From: Aureitalea sp. L0-47
GTDB lineage: Bacteria > Bacteroidota > Bacteroidia > Flavobacteriales > Flavobacteriaceae
Length of the DNA stretch: 64,000 nucleotides
Direction of reading: 5' to 3'
NCBI RefSeq assembly: GCF_026126405.1
Contig: NZ_JAFMTQ010000013.1
Span: 1 to 64,000, forward strand
The first letter of the stretch is position 1; every line of letters begins with the position of its first letter. Below are positions 36,944 to 44,825 of this stretch, in pieces. The translations under genes were made by a program, and so were the position numbers. The notes below the pieces were generated by a model that saw only the letters and a list, made by a program, of their open reading frames with translations, was not told the DNA's origin and ran no database searches.

Positions 36944-38629
36944 CTAGTCTTCAGATTTTTCCAGCAGTACAATATCGTATTCAGAATTTATAAACACACT
37001 TCCATTTTTTACTTCGGAAGTGATTCCGCTGTAAGCATCGCGAATCGTTGTACCATCGGTAAAAGCCTCTCCTACTTCAACCATCTTTTCACCGGCTGCA
37101 AGCCCGAGTCCTACTACTACGGCATCCTCTGGCATGTCATCCGCGGTCTTTCTCATAAACGTATAGGGAGTTTCTGTAAACATCTTATGAACTCCGGCAC
37201 CCACAGCAATATGATCTCTTCGGAATCTACCCAACTTCTGCCAGTGCTCCAATATCTTCTTCGTTTCCGGGTTGTTCTCAATGTCTTCCCAATTCATAAA
37301 AGATCGTAAGGTAGCATCTCCATTCGTTCCTTCAATGATCAATGGACGCGCCAACTCATCGCCGTAGTACACTTGTGAAGCTCCGGGTGCCAACAACAGC
37401 CTGTTTGCCGTTTCAAATGGTTTCTCTCGTTCCTTATCGAAAGGACTACCGTCGTCGTGTGAAGTGAGATAACTCAATGTGCTGAATCCTTTCAATTCGT
37501 TCTGTAAGATCGAATTGTAATTACTGAATACTTCTTCGTAGGTCTTGTCACCACTCGATCGAAGGTTGAAGTTGATAAGTGCATCGAAACTATCCACGAA
37601 ATAATCCACTTTCCTATCCCCGAAATCATAATATCGGCCACTCAATACGTCGTAGAAGTAGATCTCACCTACCATATAAAAAGGAGTGTTGTCCAGCACT
37701 TTATCAGGATTGGCTTGTTTCCATTCAGCAAAAGCATCAACACACACCTTCTTAAATTCCTGCCAGACATATTCTTCGGTATGCTTCACAGTATCCACCC
37801 TGTAACCGTCAATTCCGAAGTCGGTAATATAATCACTCAACCACTTCATGATATAGAACCTGGGAGCTCTTGGATGACCGGTCTTTTCGAAGAAGGCGTC
37901 CAATTCTGCCATCTCTTCCTCATACCGCCCTTCCGCTTTCCATTTTTCAACAAGCTGTGGTGGAAGTTCTACCGCTTCGTTACTTTCTGTTTTGATATCG
38001 GGGAGATTCTCCACTAGTGTACAGGTAACGGTCGACTCATAGTCCTGGAATTCGCATTTGGGCGAGGTTCTCACCCACTCCTCGGGCCAAACCGTATCCA
38101 TTTCTGTTACCGGCCCAGTGTGATTGATCACAGCATCGAGCAATATTCTTATGCCTTTGGAATGGGCTGCTTCAACCAATTCGGCCAGGTCTTCCCTGGT
38201 GCCAAAATTAGGATCCAGGGCTGTCCAGTCTTTGGTCCAGTAACCGTGATAGCCGTAGGTGTAACCCGTACCTTCATCGGTACCATCGTGAACCTGTTCC
38301 ACAACCGGTGTCATCCAGATAGCATTGATTCCGAGGTCTGTAAAATACCCCTCATTGATCTTCTGAGTAATTCCTTTCAGATCGCCTCCTTCAAACCCAC
38401 GGAGCACGGCTGAATCATTGGTTCTTTCGTAATTCACATCATTAGACGGATCCCCGTTATTGAACCGGTCTGTTAGTAAAAAATACAGGTTGGCAGCCTT
38501 CCAGCTAAATGGGGCCACTTCTTCAGTATTTTCCGCTATAGGATCAGGGTCTTTTTTAGTACTCTCTCCACAACCTGCCAGAAGTAAGGTAGCAAGCGCG
38601 CAGATCATTAGCTTCGTCATATCTTTCAT
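36944..38629 (-). CDS. GH13 alpha-amylase/neopullulanase-type lipoprotein
   Basis: A 561-residue GH13 lipoprotein with lipobox LLLAGC (Cys20). The motifs are ILLDAVINHTGP (region I), DGYRVDTVKHTEEYVW (nucleophile Asp), FYMVGEIYFYD (acid/base Glu) and YLTSHDDGSPF (third acid). An insert between regions I and II carries a Cys pair (KCEF and VTCTLVE). It resembles the SusA/SusG-type periplasmic or surface amylases of Bacteroidota. Together with the following GH13 it would supply maltose or short maltodextrins to the importer and GH65 phosphorylase of the same operon. An alternative start ATG lies 9 bases downstream. Confidence 0.92.
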   Translation of the reverse strand: MKDMTKLMICALATLLLAGCGESTKKDPDPIAENTEEVAPFSWKAANLYFLLTDRFNNGDPSNDVNYERTNDSAVLRGFEGGDLKGITQKINEGYFTDLGINAIWMTPVVEQVHDGTDEGTGYTYGYHGYWTKDWTALDPNFGTREDLAELVEAAHSKGIRILLDAVINHTGPVTEMDTVWPEEWVRTSPKCEFQDYESTVTCTLVENLPDIKTESNEAVELPPQLVEKWKAEGRYEEEMAELDAFFEKTGHPRAPRFYIMKWLSDYITDFGIDGYRVDTVKHTEEYVWQEFKKVCVDAFAEWKQANPDKVLDNTPFYMVGEIYFYDVLSGRYYDFGDRKVDYFVDSFDALINFNLRSSGDKTYEEVFSNYNSILQNELKGFSTLSYLTSHDDGSPFDKEREKPFETANRLLLAPGASQVYYGDELARPLIIEGTNGDATLRSFMNWEDIENNPETKKILEHWQKLGRFRRDHIAVGAGVHKMFTETPYTFMRKTADDMPEDAVVVGLGLAAGEKMVEVGEAFTDGTTIRDAYSGITSEVKNGSVFINSEYDIVLLEKSED

Positions 38630-38660
38630 TGGTCCTTCTGTTTGTTTATTTCTGAAGTAA

Positions 38661-40949
38661 TTATGCCGATACGGTCATTTCCTCACCATTTACAACTATG
38701 GTAAGTGGTTCACCACCGGATAATTCAAATTGATTTCCATTCCGACTCACCTTTACCTTGAGTGTTTGACCTCTGAAATTCACCTTGAAGGCAAACGCAT
38801 CCCAGTGATCAGGTATCCTTGGGTGGAACTCGAGCCTGTCGTTTCGCACACGCATTCCTCCGAAACCTTCAACAATACTCAACCAGGTTCCGGCCATACT
38901 GGTGATATGACACCCTTCTTCAACCTCTTTGTTGTAGTCGTCAAGGTCCAAACGGGAAGTTCGTAAATAGAACTCATACGCCTTTTCCATTCTCCCTAGC
39001 TTGGCGGCCTGTATACTGTGCACACAGGGAGAAAGAGACGATTCGTGAACTGTGAAAGGTTCGTAGAAATCGAAATGGCGCTCCAATTCTTCTTCGGAAA
39101 AGTGATCCTCGAAGAAATAGAATCCCTGAAGTGTATCGGCTTGTTTTATGTATGGTGATCTAAGAATACGATCCCAGGACCATTTTTGGTTAATTGGGCG
39201 TTGAGAACGATCCAGATTGGCCACAGTGATCAGTTCTTTGTCCAGGAAACCATCCTGTTGGAGGTATATATTGTGCTCTTCAGAAACCGGGAAGTACATA
39301 TTATCGGCTACTTTCTTCCATTCGGCAACCTCATCTTCTGAAAGTTTCGTCTTCTTCATGATGCGATCGTAATCGGAAGAGCTTTCCTCTTTCGCCCTGG
39401 CAATTTCTGAAGCTGCATAATTGATACACCAGCGTGCTGAAAAATTAGTATACCAGTTGTTATTTACGTTATTCTCGTATTCATTCGGACCGGTAACACC
39501 CAGGATGACGAATTTATTCTTCTGTGTGCTGAAATTCGCCCGCTGATGCCAGAATCTTGCAATACCAATAAGGACTTCCAGTCCTTTTTCAATAACGTAA
39601 TCGTGATCACCCGTATACCGAACGTAGTTGTAGATCGCGAAGGCAATAGCACCGTTTCTGTGAATCTCTTCGAAAGTGATCTCCCATTCGTTGTGGCATT
39701 CCTCCCCGTTCATGGTTACCATAGGATAAAGGGCCGCACCATTTGAAAATCCAAGCTTTTCGGCGTTCTCTATAGCCTTCTGTAAATGGTTGTATCTGTA
39801 CACCAGCAGGTTTCTTGCTACGTCGTGATCCTTAGTTGCCATATAGAACGGCAGACAGTAAGCTTCAGTGTCCCAATAGGTACTTCCCCCGTATTTCTCA
39901 CCGGTGAATCCTTTCGGACCTATATTCAGTCGGGCGTCCTTCCCAAGATAGGTCTGATTGAGTTGGAAGATATTAAAACGGATACCTTGCTGCGCTTTCA
40001 CATCTCCTGCTATAGCGATATCCGCCATATCCCAAATGGTGGCCCAGGCTTTTGCCTGACTCGCTTTCAACGCATCATATCCTTGATCTATACCTGTTTC
40101 CAGGGCTTTTTTTGCAGCATCCACCAAGGCATCGGGTTTGTGCTGAAGTGAAACTGTATATCCTGCAAACTTTCTCAAAGTAGCAGTTTCGCCAGAATTC
40201 ACAGAAACCGCATAGTTCAATTGCACATATTGTTCTTTGGTTTCTGAAGTACTGCTAACCGATTGCTCAGCGCCGTTCACCAATACCTGGGATTGCATGT
40301 AGGTACAGATATGAAATTCGGTTTTCATTGTCATAGAACGAATGAACGCCTGGTCATTTTCTTCTGAAACACTAATGGTATCCCAAAATTTATCATCCCA
40401 GTTACTGTCTTCGTTGGTAATGCCACCGTCCAGGTACGGACTGAAAACAATATCTGCCGACTGGTTAAGGGGAGTCACTTCATAATTAATGATACCTAGT
40501 TCGTCAGTATCGAGGTGCAGAATCCTCGTGCTTCTTACTGAAATTTCTATTCCGTTCGCCATAGTCGCTTCAAAGGATCTTTGGTAGTACCCTTCTTTCA
40601 TGTTCAGTTCCCTTCGGAAATTTCGCACGTCGGTACAGTTGTTCAGATCCAGGTTTTCACCGTTAACCGAAACCTTAATCCCGATCCAGTTTGGTGCATT
40701 CAGCACTTTGGCGAAATACTCCGGATAACCGTTCTTCCACCATCCTACCCTGGTTTTATCAGGGTAATAGACTCCTGCCACATAACTTCCCTGGAAGGTA
40801 GGACCGCTGTAATCTTCTTCGAAATTCGCACGTTGCCCCATGGCACCATTTCCAATACTGAATAAACTTTCCGAAGATTTAACTGTTTCCTTATCAAATC
40901 CCTCTTCAACGATGGACCATGGGTCCGCTTTGATATAATCCTGATTCAT
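38661..40949 (-). CDS. GH65 disaccharide phosphorylase (maltose-phosphorylase type)
   Basis: A 762-residue family 65 phosphorylase. The general-acid region is GEECHNEWEITFEEIHRN and the barrel motif GGSTYWDTEAYCLPFY is clear. Such enzymes split maltose, trehalose or kojibiose with phosphate to give beta-glucose-1-phosphate plus glucose. The neighbouring beta-phosphoglucomutase, specific for that beta anomer, supports this strongly. No signal peptide, so it is cytoplasmic. The start codon overlaps the mutase stop by one base. Maltose is the likeliest substrate because two amylases sit in the same operon, but trehalose cannot be excluded. Confidence 0.92.
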   Translation of the reverse strand: MNQDYIKADPWSIVEEGFDKETVKSSESLFSIGNGAMGQRANFEEDYSGPTFQGSYVAGVYYPDKTRVGWWKNGYPEYFAKVLNAPNWIGIKVSVNGENLDLNNCTDVRNFRRELNMKEGYYQRSFEATMANGIEISVRSTRILHLDTDELGIINYEVTPLNQSADIVFSPYLDGGITNEDSNWDDKFWDTISVSEENDQAFIRSMTMKTEFHICTYMQSQVLVNGAEQSVSSTSETKEQYVQLNYAVSVNSGETATLRKFAGYTVSLQHKPDALVDAAKKALETGIDQGYDALKASQAKAWATIWDMADIAIAGDVKAQQGIRFNIFQLNQTYLGKDARLNIGPKGFTGEKYGGSTYWDTEAYCLPFYMATKDHDVARNLLVYRYNHLQKAIENAEKLGFSNGAALYPMVTMNGEECHNEWEITFEEIHRNGAIAFAIYNYVRYTGDHDYVIEKGLEVLIGIARFWHQRANFSTQKNKFVILGVTGPNEYENNVNNNWYTNFSARWCINYAASEIARAKEESSSDYDRIMKKTKLSEDEVAEWKKVADNMYFPVSEEHNIYLQQDGFLDKELITVANLDRSQRPINQKWSWDRILRSPYIKQADTLQGFYFFEDHFSEEELERHFDFYEPFTVHESSLSPCVHSIQAAKLGRMEKAYEFYLRTSRLDLDDYNKEVEEGCHITSMAGTWLSIVEGFGGMRVRNDRLEFHPRIPDHWDAFAFKVNFRGQTLKVKVSRNGNQFELSGGEPLTIVVNGEEMTVSA

Positions 40950-41605
40950 TATTCTGAAATTAATTTTGCAAAAAATTCTGTTGGTATTTCGGTAAAATCT
41001 TTAAAAACATACATCGCCTCGCTCAAAACGGAAGGATCTCCTATCCCGATACTGGTCATCCCTGCTGTATTGGCTGCTTTTATCCCTGCAACTGCGTCTT
41101 CAAATACGATGCAGTCCTCAGGCCTAACATTTAGCTGCCTTGCTGCTATTAGAAAGACCTCCGGATTCGGCTTTGCTTTGGTTACATTGGTTCCATCAAC
41201 TATGGTATCAAACACATTCAGCAAACCAACTTCTTTCAGTATGGTCTTTGCATTTTTGCTGGCAGATCCCAGCGCGATGGGCTGTTTGTTCTGTTTCAAG
41301 TAGGAAAGTACTCTTGGAACATCGGGAAGTATTTCTTCCTCGTCCATATTTGCTATATAGCTGAGGTAATCGTTGTTCTTTTTATTAAGTAATTCGTCGA
41401 ATCTTTCCTGGGTAAGGCTAACGTTTCCCCAGTCTAAGATCTTTTCCAGGGACCGTACCCGACTCACACCTTTTAGATGTTCGTTGTCAGTCTCATTAAA
41501 CGAAATACCTAAGGTGTCGGCCAGTTTTCTCCAGGCCTGATAGTGGTATCGGGCCGTATCTACAATAACCCCGTCCAAATCAAAAATAAATCCTTTTCTA
41601 CTCAT
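40949..41605 (-). CDS. pgmB: Beta-phosphoglucomutase
   Basis: A 218-residue HAD-superfamily mutase converting beta-glucose-1-phosphate to glucose-6-phosphate. The motif FIFDLDGVIVDTARYHYQAW carries the two catalytic Asp residues (DLD), ALGSASKNA is HAD motif II, and VFEDAVAGIKAANTAGM is motif IV. The cap domain has the LKGVSRVRSLEKIL segment of the beta-PGM group. It works directly after the GH65 phosphorylase. It overlaps the importer gene by 8 bases at its start. Confidence 0.95.
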   Translation of the reverse strand: MSRKGFIFDLDGVIVDTARYHYQAWRKLADTLGISFNETDNEHLKGVSRVRSLEKILDWGNVSLTQERFDELLNKKNNDYLSYIANMDEEEILPDVPRVLSYLKQNKQPIALGSASKNAKTILKEVGLLNVFDTIVDGTNVTKAKPNPEVFLIAARQLNVRPEDCIVFEDAVAGIKAANTAGMTSIGIGDPSVLSEAMYVFKDFTEIPTEFFAKLISE

Positions 41606-43112
41606 GTAGTTTAATTTCTTTTTTGGAAGTTACTCTTAATGTTAGTAGTCCCGCGACTATCATCCCGATACCTCCAACGATAAGCGCGTACACAGGTTCG
41701 TTATTGAAAAATTCCTTTACCAGAAAACCCAATATTGTCGCGGCGATGATCTGTGGGATCACGATAAAGAAGTTAAAGACCCCCATGAAGTATCCCATTT
41801 TGGAAGCCGGTAGAGAGCCGGACAACATAGCGTAGGGAATCGATAGTATGCTGGCCCAGGCTATCCCTACACCAATCATAGTCAATAGCAGGCCTACCTT
41901 GGAGCTTACAAAAAAGATGGCAATAAGACCTAAACCACCCAGGGTAAGAGCAAACATGTGTGTGACCTTATTACTGGTTTTTTTAGCCAGTACAGGTAGC
42001 AAGAAAGCTACGGCAGCCGCTACACCGTTGTATACGGTAAACATCACGGTTACCCAATCTGCTGCGTCGTTGTAAGCTTTTGATGTTGGATCTGTAGTGT
42101 TGAAAACATGACCTGTAACCGCTTGAGTGGTGTATATCCACATGGAGAACAGAGCAAACCAGGAGAAAAACTGCACCCAGGCCAACTGTCGCATGGTCTT
42201 AGGCATGTTCACCATATCGGTTAAGATTATGGTAAAGGCATTTTTTTGGTTGGCACTTCTCAGGAAGGAATTCAGAATAAATAATAAGCCTACTACAATT
42301 AGTCCGATGAAAAGTATATACAACTCTTTCGAAAGCCCTTTTGAGTAAACAAAATAGGTAACCACAGCTCCAATTATCAGCATAAATATCCCGATCATCA
42401 TCTGTGATCTTACATTCTTTGCATCATAGAAGTAACTGCTGTCTTCTTCGGAAACGCCCGTTTTGGCTTTCTCGAACTCGGCCAGTTCCTCAGGAGAATA
42501 TTCTTTCGATTTCATTACAGTCCAGAGGACAGCCAGGAAAAAGACAGCACCGCCAACATAGAACGACCACTTCACCGACGGTGGTATTACACCTTCCGGA
42601 GCCGTATTATCCATTCCAATTACATTGGTGAACAGGTAAGGTAATAAAGACCCAACCACCGCTCCTATCCCGATGAAAAAACTCTGCATGGCAAAACCCA
42701 GAGTTCGTTGTTTGTCGGATAAGTTATCTCCAACAAAAGCTCTGAAAGGTTCCATAGAGATATTGATGGAAGCATCCATAATCCATAACATCCCTGCTGC
42801 CACCCATAAGGTTGGCGAATTCGGCATTATGAAGAGTGCAATCGATGCGAGTATAGCCCCTACCAGGAAGTAAGGACGTCGTCTACCTAATCTATTCCAT
42901 GTTCGATCGCTGAAATAACCTACGATAGGTTGAACGATGAGTCCCGATACCGGAGCCGCGATCCAGAGAATGGGGATCGACTCAATATCGGCACCTAATT
43001 TTTCGAAGATGCGAGAGGTATTGGCATTTTGAAGAGCAAAACCGAACTGAATGCCCAGAAATCCGAAACTCATGTTCCAGATCTGCCAAAAACTTAACTT
43101 TGGTTTTTCCAT
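41598..43112 (-). CDS. SLC45-like MFS sugar importer
   Basis: A 504-residue major facilitator protein with about twelve helices. The loop motif RTWNRLGRRRPYFLVG after helix 2 and the N-terminal WNMSFGFLGIQFGFALQNANTSRIFE match the SLC45/GPH-like disaccharide transporters that import sucrose or maltose with protons. It heads the alpha-glucan operon. The ATG at 43112 (MEKPKLSF) is chosen over a TTG 21 bases upstream. A -7 element TAGTTTTG lies at 43169-43176. Substrate is inferred from the adjoining GH65 and GH13 genes. Confidence 0.9.
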   Translation of the reverse strand: MEKPKLSFWQIWNMSFGFLGIQFGFALQNANTSRIFEKLGADIESIPILWIAAPVSGLIVQPIVGYFSDRTWNRLGRRRPYFLVGAILASIALFIMPNSPTLWVAAGMLWIMDASINISMEPFRAFVGDNLSDKQRTLGFAMQSFFIGIGAVVGSLLPYLFTNVIGMDNTAPEGVIPPSVKWSFYVGGAVFFLAVLWTVMKSKEYSPEELAEFEKAKTGVSEEDSSYFYDAKNVRSQMMIGIFMLIIGAVVTYFVYSKGLSKELYILFIGLIVVGLLFILNSFLRSANQKNAFTIILTDMVNMPKTMRQLAWVQFFSWFALFSMWIYTTQAVTGHVFNTTDPTSKAYNDAADWVTVMFTVYNGVAAAVAFLLPVLAKKTSNKVTHMFALTLGGLGLIAIFFVSSKVGLLLTMIGVGIAWASILSIPYAMLSGSLPASKMGYFMGVFNFFIVIPQIIAATILGFLVKEFFNNEPVYALIVGGIGMIVAGLLTLRVTSKKEIKLHE

Positions 43113-43168
43113 ATTGACAGCCTTTCGCCTCAATACTTACTACTTCCAGAAAGAAAGTAACAGCATAT

Positions 43169-43176
43169 CAAAACTA
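43169..43176 (-). promoter_or_regulatory. -7 promoter element for the alpha-glucan operon
   Basis: On the minus strand the sequence reads TAGTTTTG, a perfect TAnnTTTG, 56 bases before the importer ATG. No -33 element is clear. An 18-base repeat shared with the 44495-44512 region (GGAAGTAAAAATTGRGTC, 43187-43204) sits just upstream, where an activator could bind. Confidence 0.45.
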
Positions 43177-43245
43177 AATTATAGAAGGAAGTAAAAATTG
43201 AGTCTTGATGCGCGACGGTAAATATAGGGTATTTTTTACTAAAGA

Positions 43246-44289
43246 TCAGTGGCTGGAAGTGGATTCGCGCTCTACTAATCGAGTGGTCACGACCACGGTC
43301 TGGTAAGGTGGATCGAAATTATTCTCTTCCAGTCGTTTGATAAGGATTTCAGCGGCCTTTTCGCCCAATTGAATACCGTGCTGACTCACCGTGGTTAGAC
43401 TGGGAGTAGCGAATTTAGACAGGTCGCCATCAGTAAATCCGATGACCTTAAGTTGATCGGGAATATCGCGGTCAAGTTTTCTTGCCGCTTTCATCGCGGT
43501 GAGTGCATATTTCTCATTTACTGCGAATATTCCGTCAACGCCCGGGTTGTTTCGCAAGAAGAGTTCAATCTCCGTCATAAGTCGTTCCTCCTGCCCTTCA
43601 TCATTAAATTCATCTCGTAATTTCACAACAAGGTTCTCACGATAGGCAATCCCCGATTCTTCCAGTGCTTCTTTGTACCCCTGGGTCCTCAGTTTACCCA
43701 CGTTCACATGATCTTCAGTGGTGAGTAGGGCTATGTGTTCACATCCCTGAGTAAGTAACTTCAGAACGGCATTGCGAGCTCCTTCCCTGTCATCTACAAC
43801 TACTTTATCACACTCGATCTCCGGAACATTTCTGTCGAAAAGAACAATCGGCATTCCGTGATCTATGGTTTCGGTAAGGTGATGGTAGTCGTTCTTGAGT
43901 TGGGTTTCCCGGGAAACCGAGAGAATAAATCCATCAATACTGCCATTCGCTAATTTCTGCATATTGGTGACTTCCTTCTCGAAAGATTCGTTGCTTAAAC
44001 CAATAATCACAGTGTATCCTTTCTCATTGGCTACCTTCTCTATGCCACTGACAACGGTAGTAAAGAAGTGATGTACAATTTCAGGAATAATCACCCCAAG
44101 TGTTTTCGTCTTCCTGTTCTTTAGGCTAAGTGCGATGGTATTGGGCCGGTAATTGTAAAGTTTGGCAAATGCCTTCACCTTTTCCCGGGTATCTTCACTG
44201 ATCTCGGGACTGTCCTTGAGAGATTTTGATACGGTGGATATGGAAACATCTAGTTCCCTGGCGATTTTTTTTAGTGTTAGTTTTTGCAT
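43246..44289 (-). CDS. LacI-family transcriptional regulator
   Basis: A 347-residue repressor/activator. The N-terminal helix-turn-helix is LTLKKIARELDVSISTVSKSL with the hinge helix RPNTIALSLKNRKT. The rest is a periplasmic-binding-protein-like effector domain (LGVIIPEIVHHFF, DGFILSVSRET). It lies directly upstream of the alpha-glucan operon on the same strand, 134 bases before the importer ATG. It most likely senses a sugar or sugar phosphate and controls this operon. A candidate operator occurs upstream of itself and upstream of pfkA. Confidence 0.95.
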   Translation of the reverse strand: MQKLTLKKIARELDVSISTVSKSLKDSPEISEDTREKVKAFAKLYNYRPNTIALSLKNRKTKTLGVIIPEIVHHFFTTVVSGIEKVANEKGYTVIIGLSNESFEKEVTNMQKLANGSIDGFILSVSRETQLKNDYHHLTETIDHGMPIVLFDRNVPEIECDKVVVDDREGARNAVLKLLTQGCEHIALLTTEDHVNVGKLRTQGYKEALEESGIAYRENLVVKLRDEFNDEGQEERLMTEIELFLRNNPGVDGIFAVNEKYALTAMKAARKLDRDIPDQLKVIGFTDGDLSKFATPSLTTVSQHGIQLGEKAAEILIKRLEENNFDPPYQTVVVTTRLVERESTSSH

Positions 44290-44409
44290 GTTCCTTCGGA
44301 AATGAATAATTCTACAACGTACAGAATTCAGAAATAAACAAAATAAAGGTCAATCGATTGTGAAATTTAAAATTTCATCAGCTTATTTTGATAAAATGTT
44401 AAAGTTAAT

Positions 44410-44436
44410 AAACATATCAACACTATAACGTTTTCG
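44410..44436. promoter_or_regulatory. Putative sugar-regulator operator upstream of lacI
   Basis: AAACATATCAAC (44410-44421) followed by ACTATAACGTTTTCG (44422-44436), extended by TAAC. It is 121 bases upstream of the lacI start on one side and 47 bases upstream of the small-RNA -7 box on the other, so it could serve either direction. The same 15-mer is found upstream of pfkA. Confidence 0.5.
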
Positions 44437-44482
44437 TAACCAAAATTGAAAGCACCGGTTTAGAATGCCGTCATTTTTATTC

Positions 44483-44490
44483 TACATTTG
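44483..44490 (+). promoter_or_regulatory. -7 promoter element of candidate small RNA 1
   Basis: TACATTTG, a perfect TAnnTTTG, with a weak -33 (GTTTAG, 44458-44463) about 20 bases upstream. No open reading frame of note follows before a strong terminator. Confidence 0.5.
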
Positions 44491-44495
44491 AATAG

Positions 44496-44578
44496 GAAGT
44501 AAAAATTGGGTCACGCCAGCGTGAACTCATCATAAGAAAGCCATCGATGATTACAGTGTAATGCGTCGATGGTTTTTT
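44496..44578 (+). ncRNA. Candidate small RNA 1
   Basis: A predicted transcript of about 80 nt, from about 6 bases after the -7 box to the T-run of a terminator. It begins with GGAAGTAAAAATTGGGTC, 17 of 18 bases of which recur ahead of the sugar importer. It forms a small hairpin (TCACG/CGTGA, 44511-44524) and a long terminator hairpin. The longest reading frame is about 9 codons. It is divergent from lacI. Known RNA families were considered (6S, RNase P, SRP, tmRNA) and none fits. No match to a named family can be claimed. Confidence 0.45.
44541..44578 (+). terminator. Rho-independent terminator of candidate small RNA 1
   Basis: CCATCGA (44541-44547) pairs with TCGATGG (44566-44572), and ATTAC (44550-44554) pairs with GTAAT (44558-44562) inside it. 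Six T residues follow at 44573-44578. It acts on plus-strand transcription, yet no plus-strand protein gene lies upstream. Confidence 0.8.
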
Positions 44579-44628
44579 ATTATCATCCAGCCAATACGAC
44601 TTTAATCGGAAATCCTAAAGTTATCAAA

Positions 44629-44646
44629 ATACGTGTATGCACGTAT
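44629..44646. promoter_or_regulatory. Palindrome at the -33 position of the second unit
   Basis: ATACGTGTATGCACGTAT: 7-base arms ATACGTG/CACGTAT around TATG. It ends 22 bases before the -7 box TACCTTTG (44669-44676), where an operator could replace or cover a -33 element. Confidence 0.45.
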
Positions 44647-44668
44647 GGACTGATTTAGGTACGAACTT

Positions 44669-44676
44669 TACCTTTG
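44669..44676 (+). promoter_or_regulatory. -7 promoter element of candidate small transcript 2
   Basis: TACCTTTG, a perfect TAnnTTTG. A GTG-initiated 36-codon frame begins 11 bases after it and a strong terminator ends the unit. Confidence 0.45.
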
Positions 44677-44686
44677 AATAGAATTA

Positions 44687-44797
44687 GTGAAAATTTTGCC
44701 AACGTCAATTTTTTGTGGGGATAGAAAATTCATTTGGCAAGATATTTTAAAAGTACTTCTAAGACTTTTAGAATTTACTAAGTTAGGTTTGTTATAG
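44687..44797 (+). CDS. Candidate 36-residue peptide (or small RNA 2)
   Basis: A GTG-started frame of 36 codons fills the space between a perfect -7 box and a terminator; its TAG stop lies at the foot of the terminator stem. The predicted peptide begins MKILPTSIFCGDRK and its second half (FIWQDILKVLLRLLEF) is an amphipathic, hydrophobic helix. Small toxins and leader peptides often look like this, but so can chance frames. The RNA could also act directly: TTGCCAA (44696-44702) can pair with TTGGCAA further on. I do not recognise a family, there is no ATG, and codon evidence is too short to judge. Confidence 0.3.
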   Translation: MKILPTSIFCGDRKFIWQDILKVLLRLLEFTKLGLL

Positions 44798-44825
44798 CAT
44801 CCCGTGAAGACGGGATGCTTTTTTT
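44796..44825 (+). terminator. Rho-independent terminator of candidate small transcript 2
   Basis: AGCATCCCG (44796-44804) pairs with CGGGATGCT (44811-44819) around TGAAGA, followed by a seven-T run (44819-44825). The T-run is on the plus strand only, so it serves the plus-strand unit rather than the convergent hydrolase gene, whose stop codon it touches. Confidence 0.8.

Larger units (their letters stand above)
44290..44823. other. Intergenic region holding regulatory sites and two candidate small transcripts
   Basis: This 534-base gap has no long gene. It contains a putative operator (44410-44436), a first promoter-to-terminator unit (44483-44578), a palindrome (44629-44646) and a second such unit (44669-44825). 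In related flavobacteria a susC/susD pair often sits beside this type of locus; none is present here. Confidence 0.7.
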
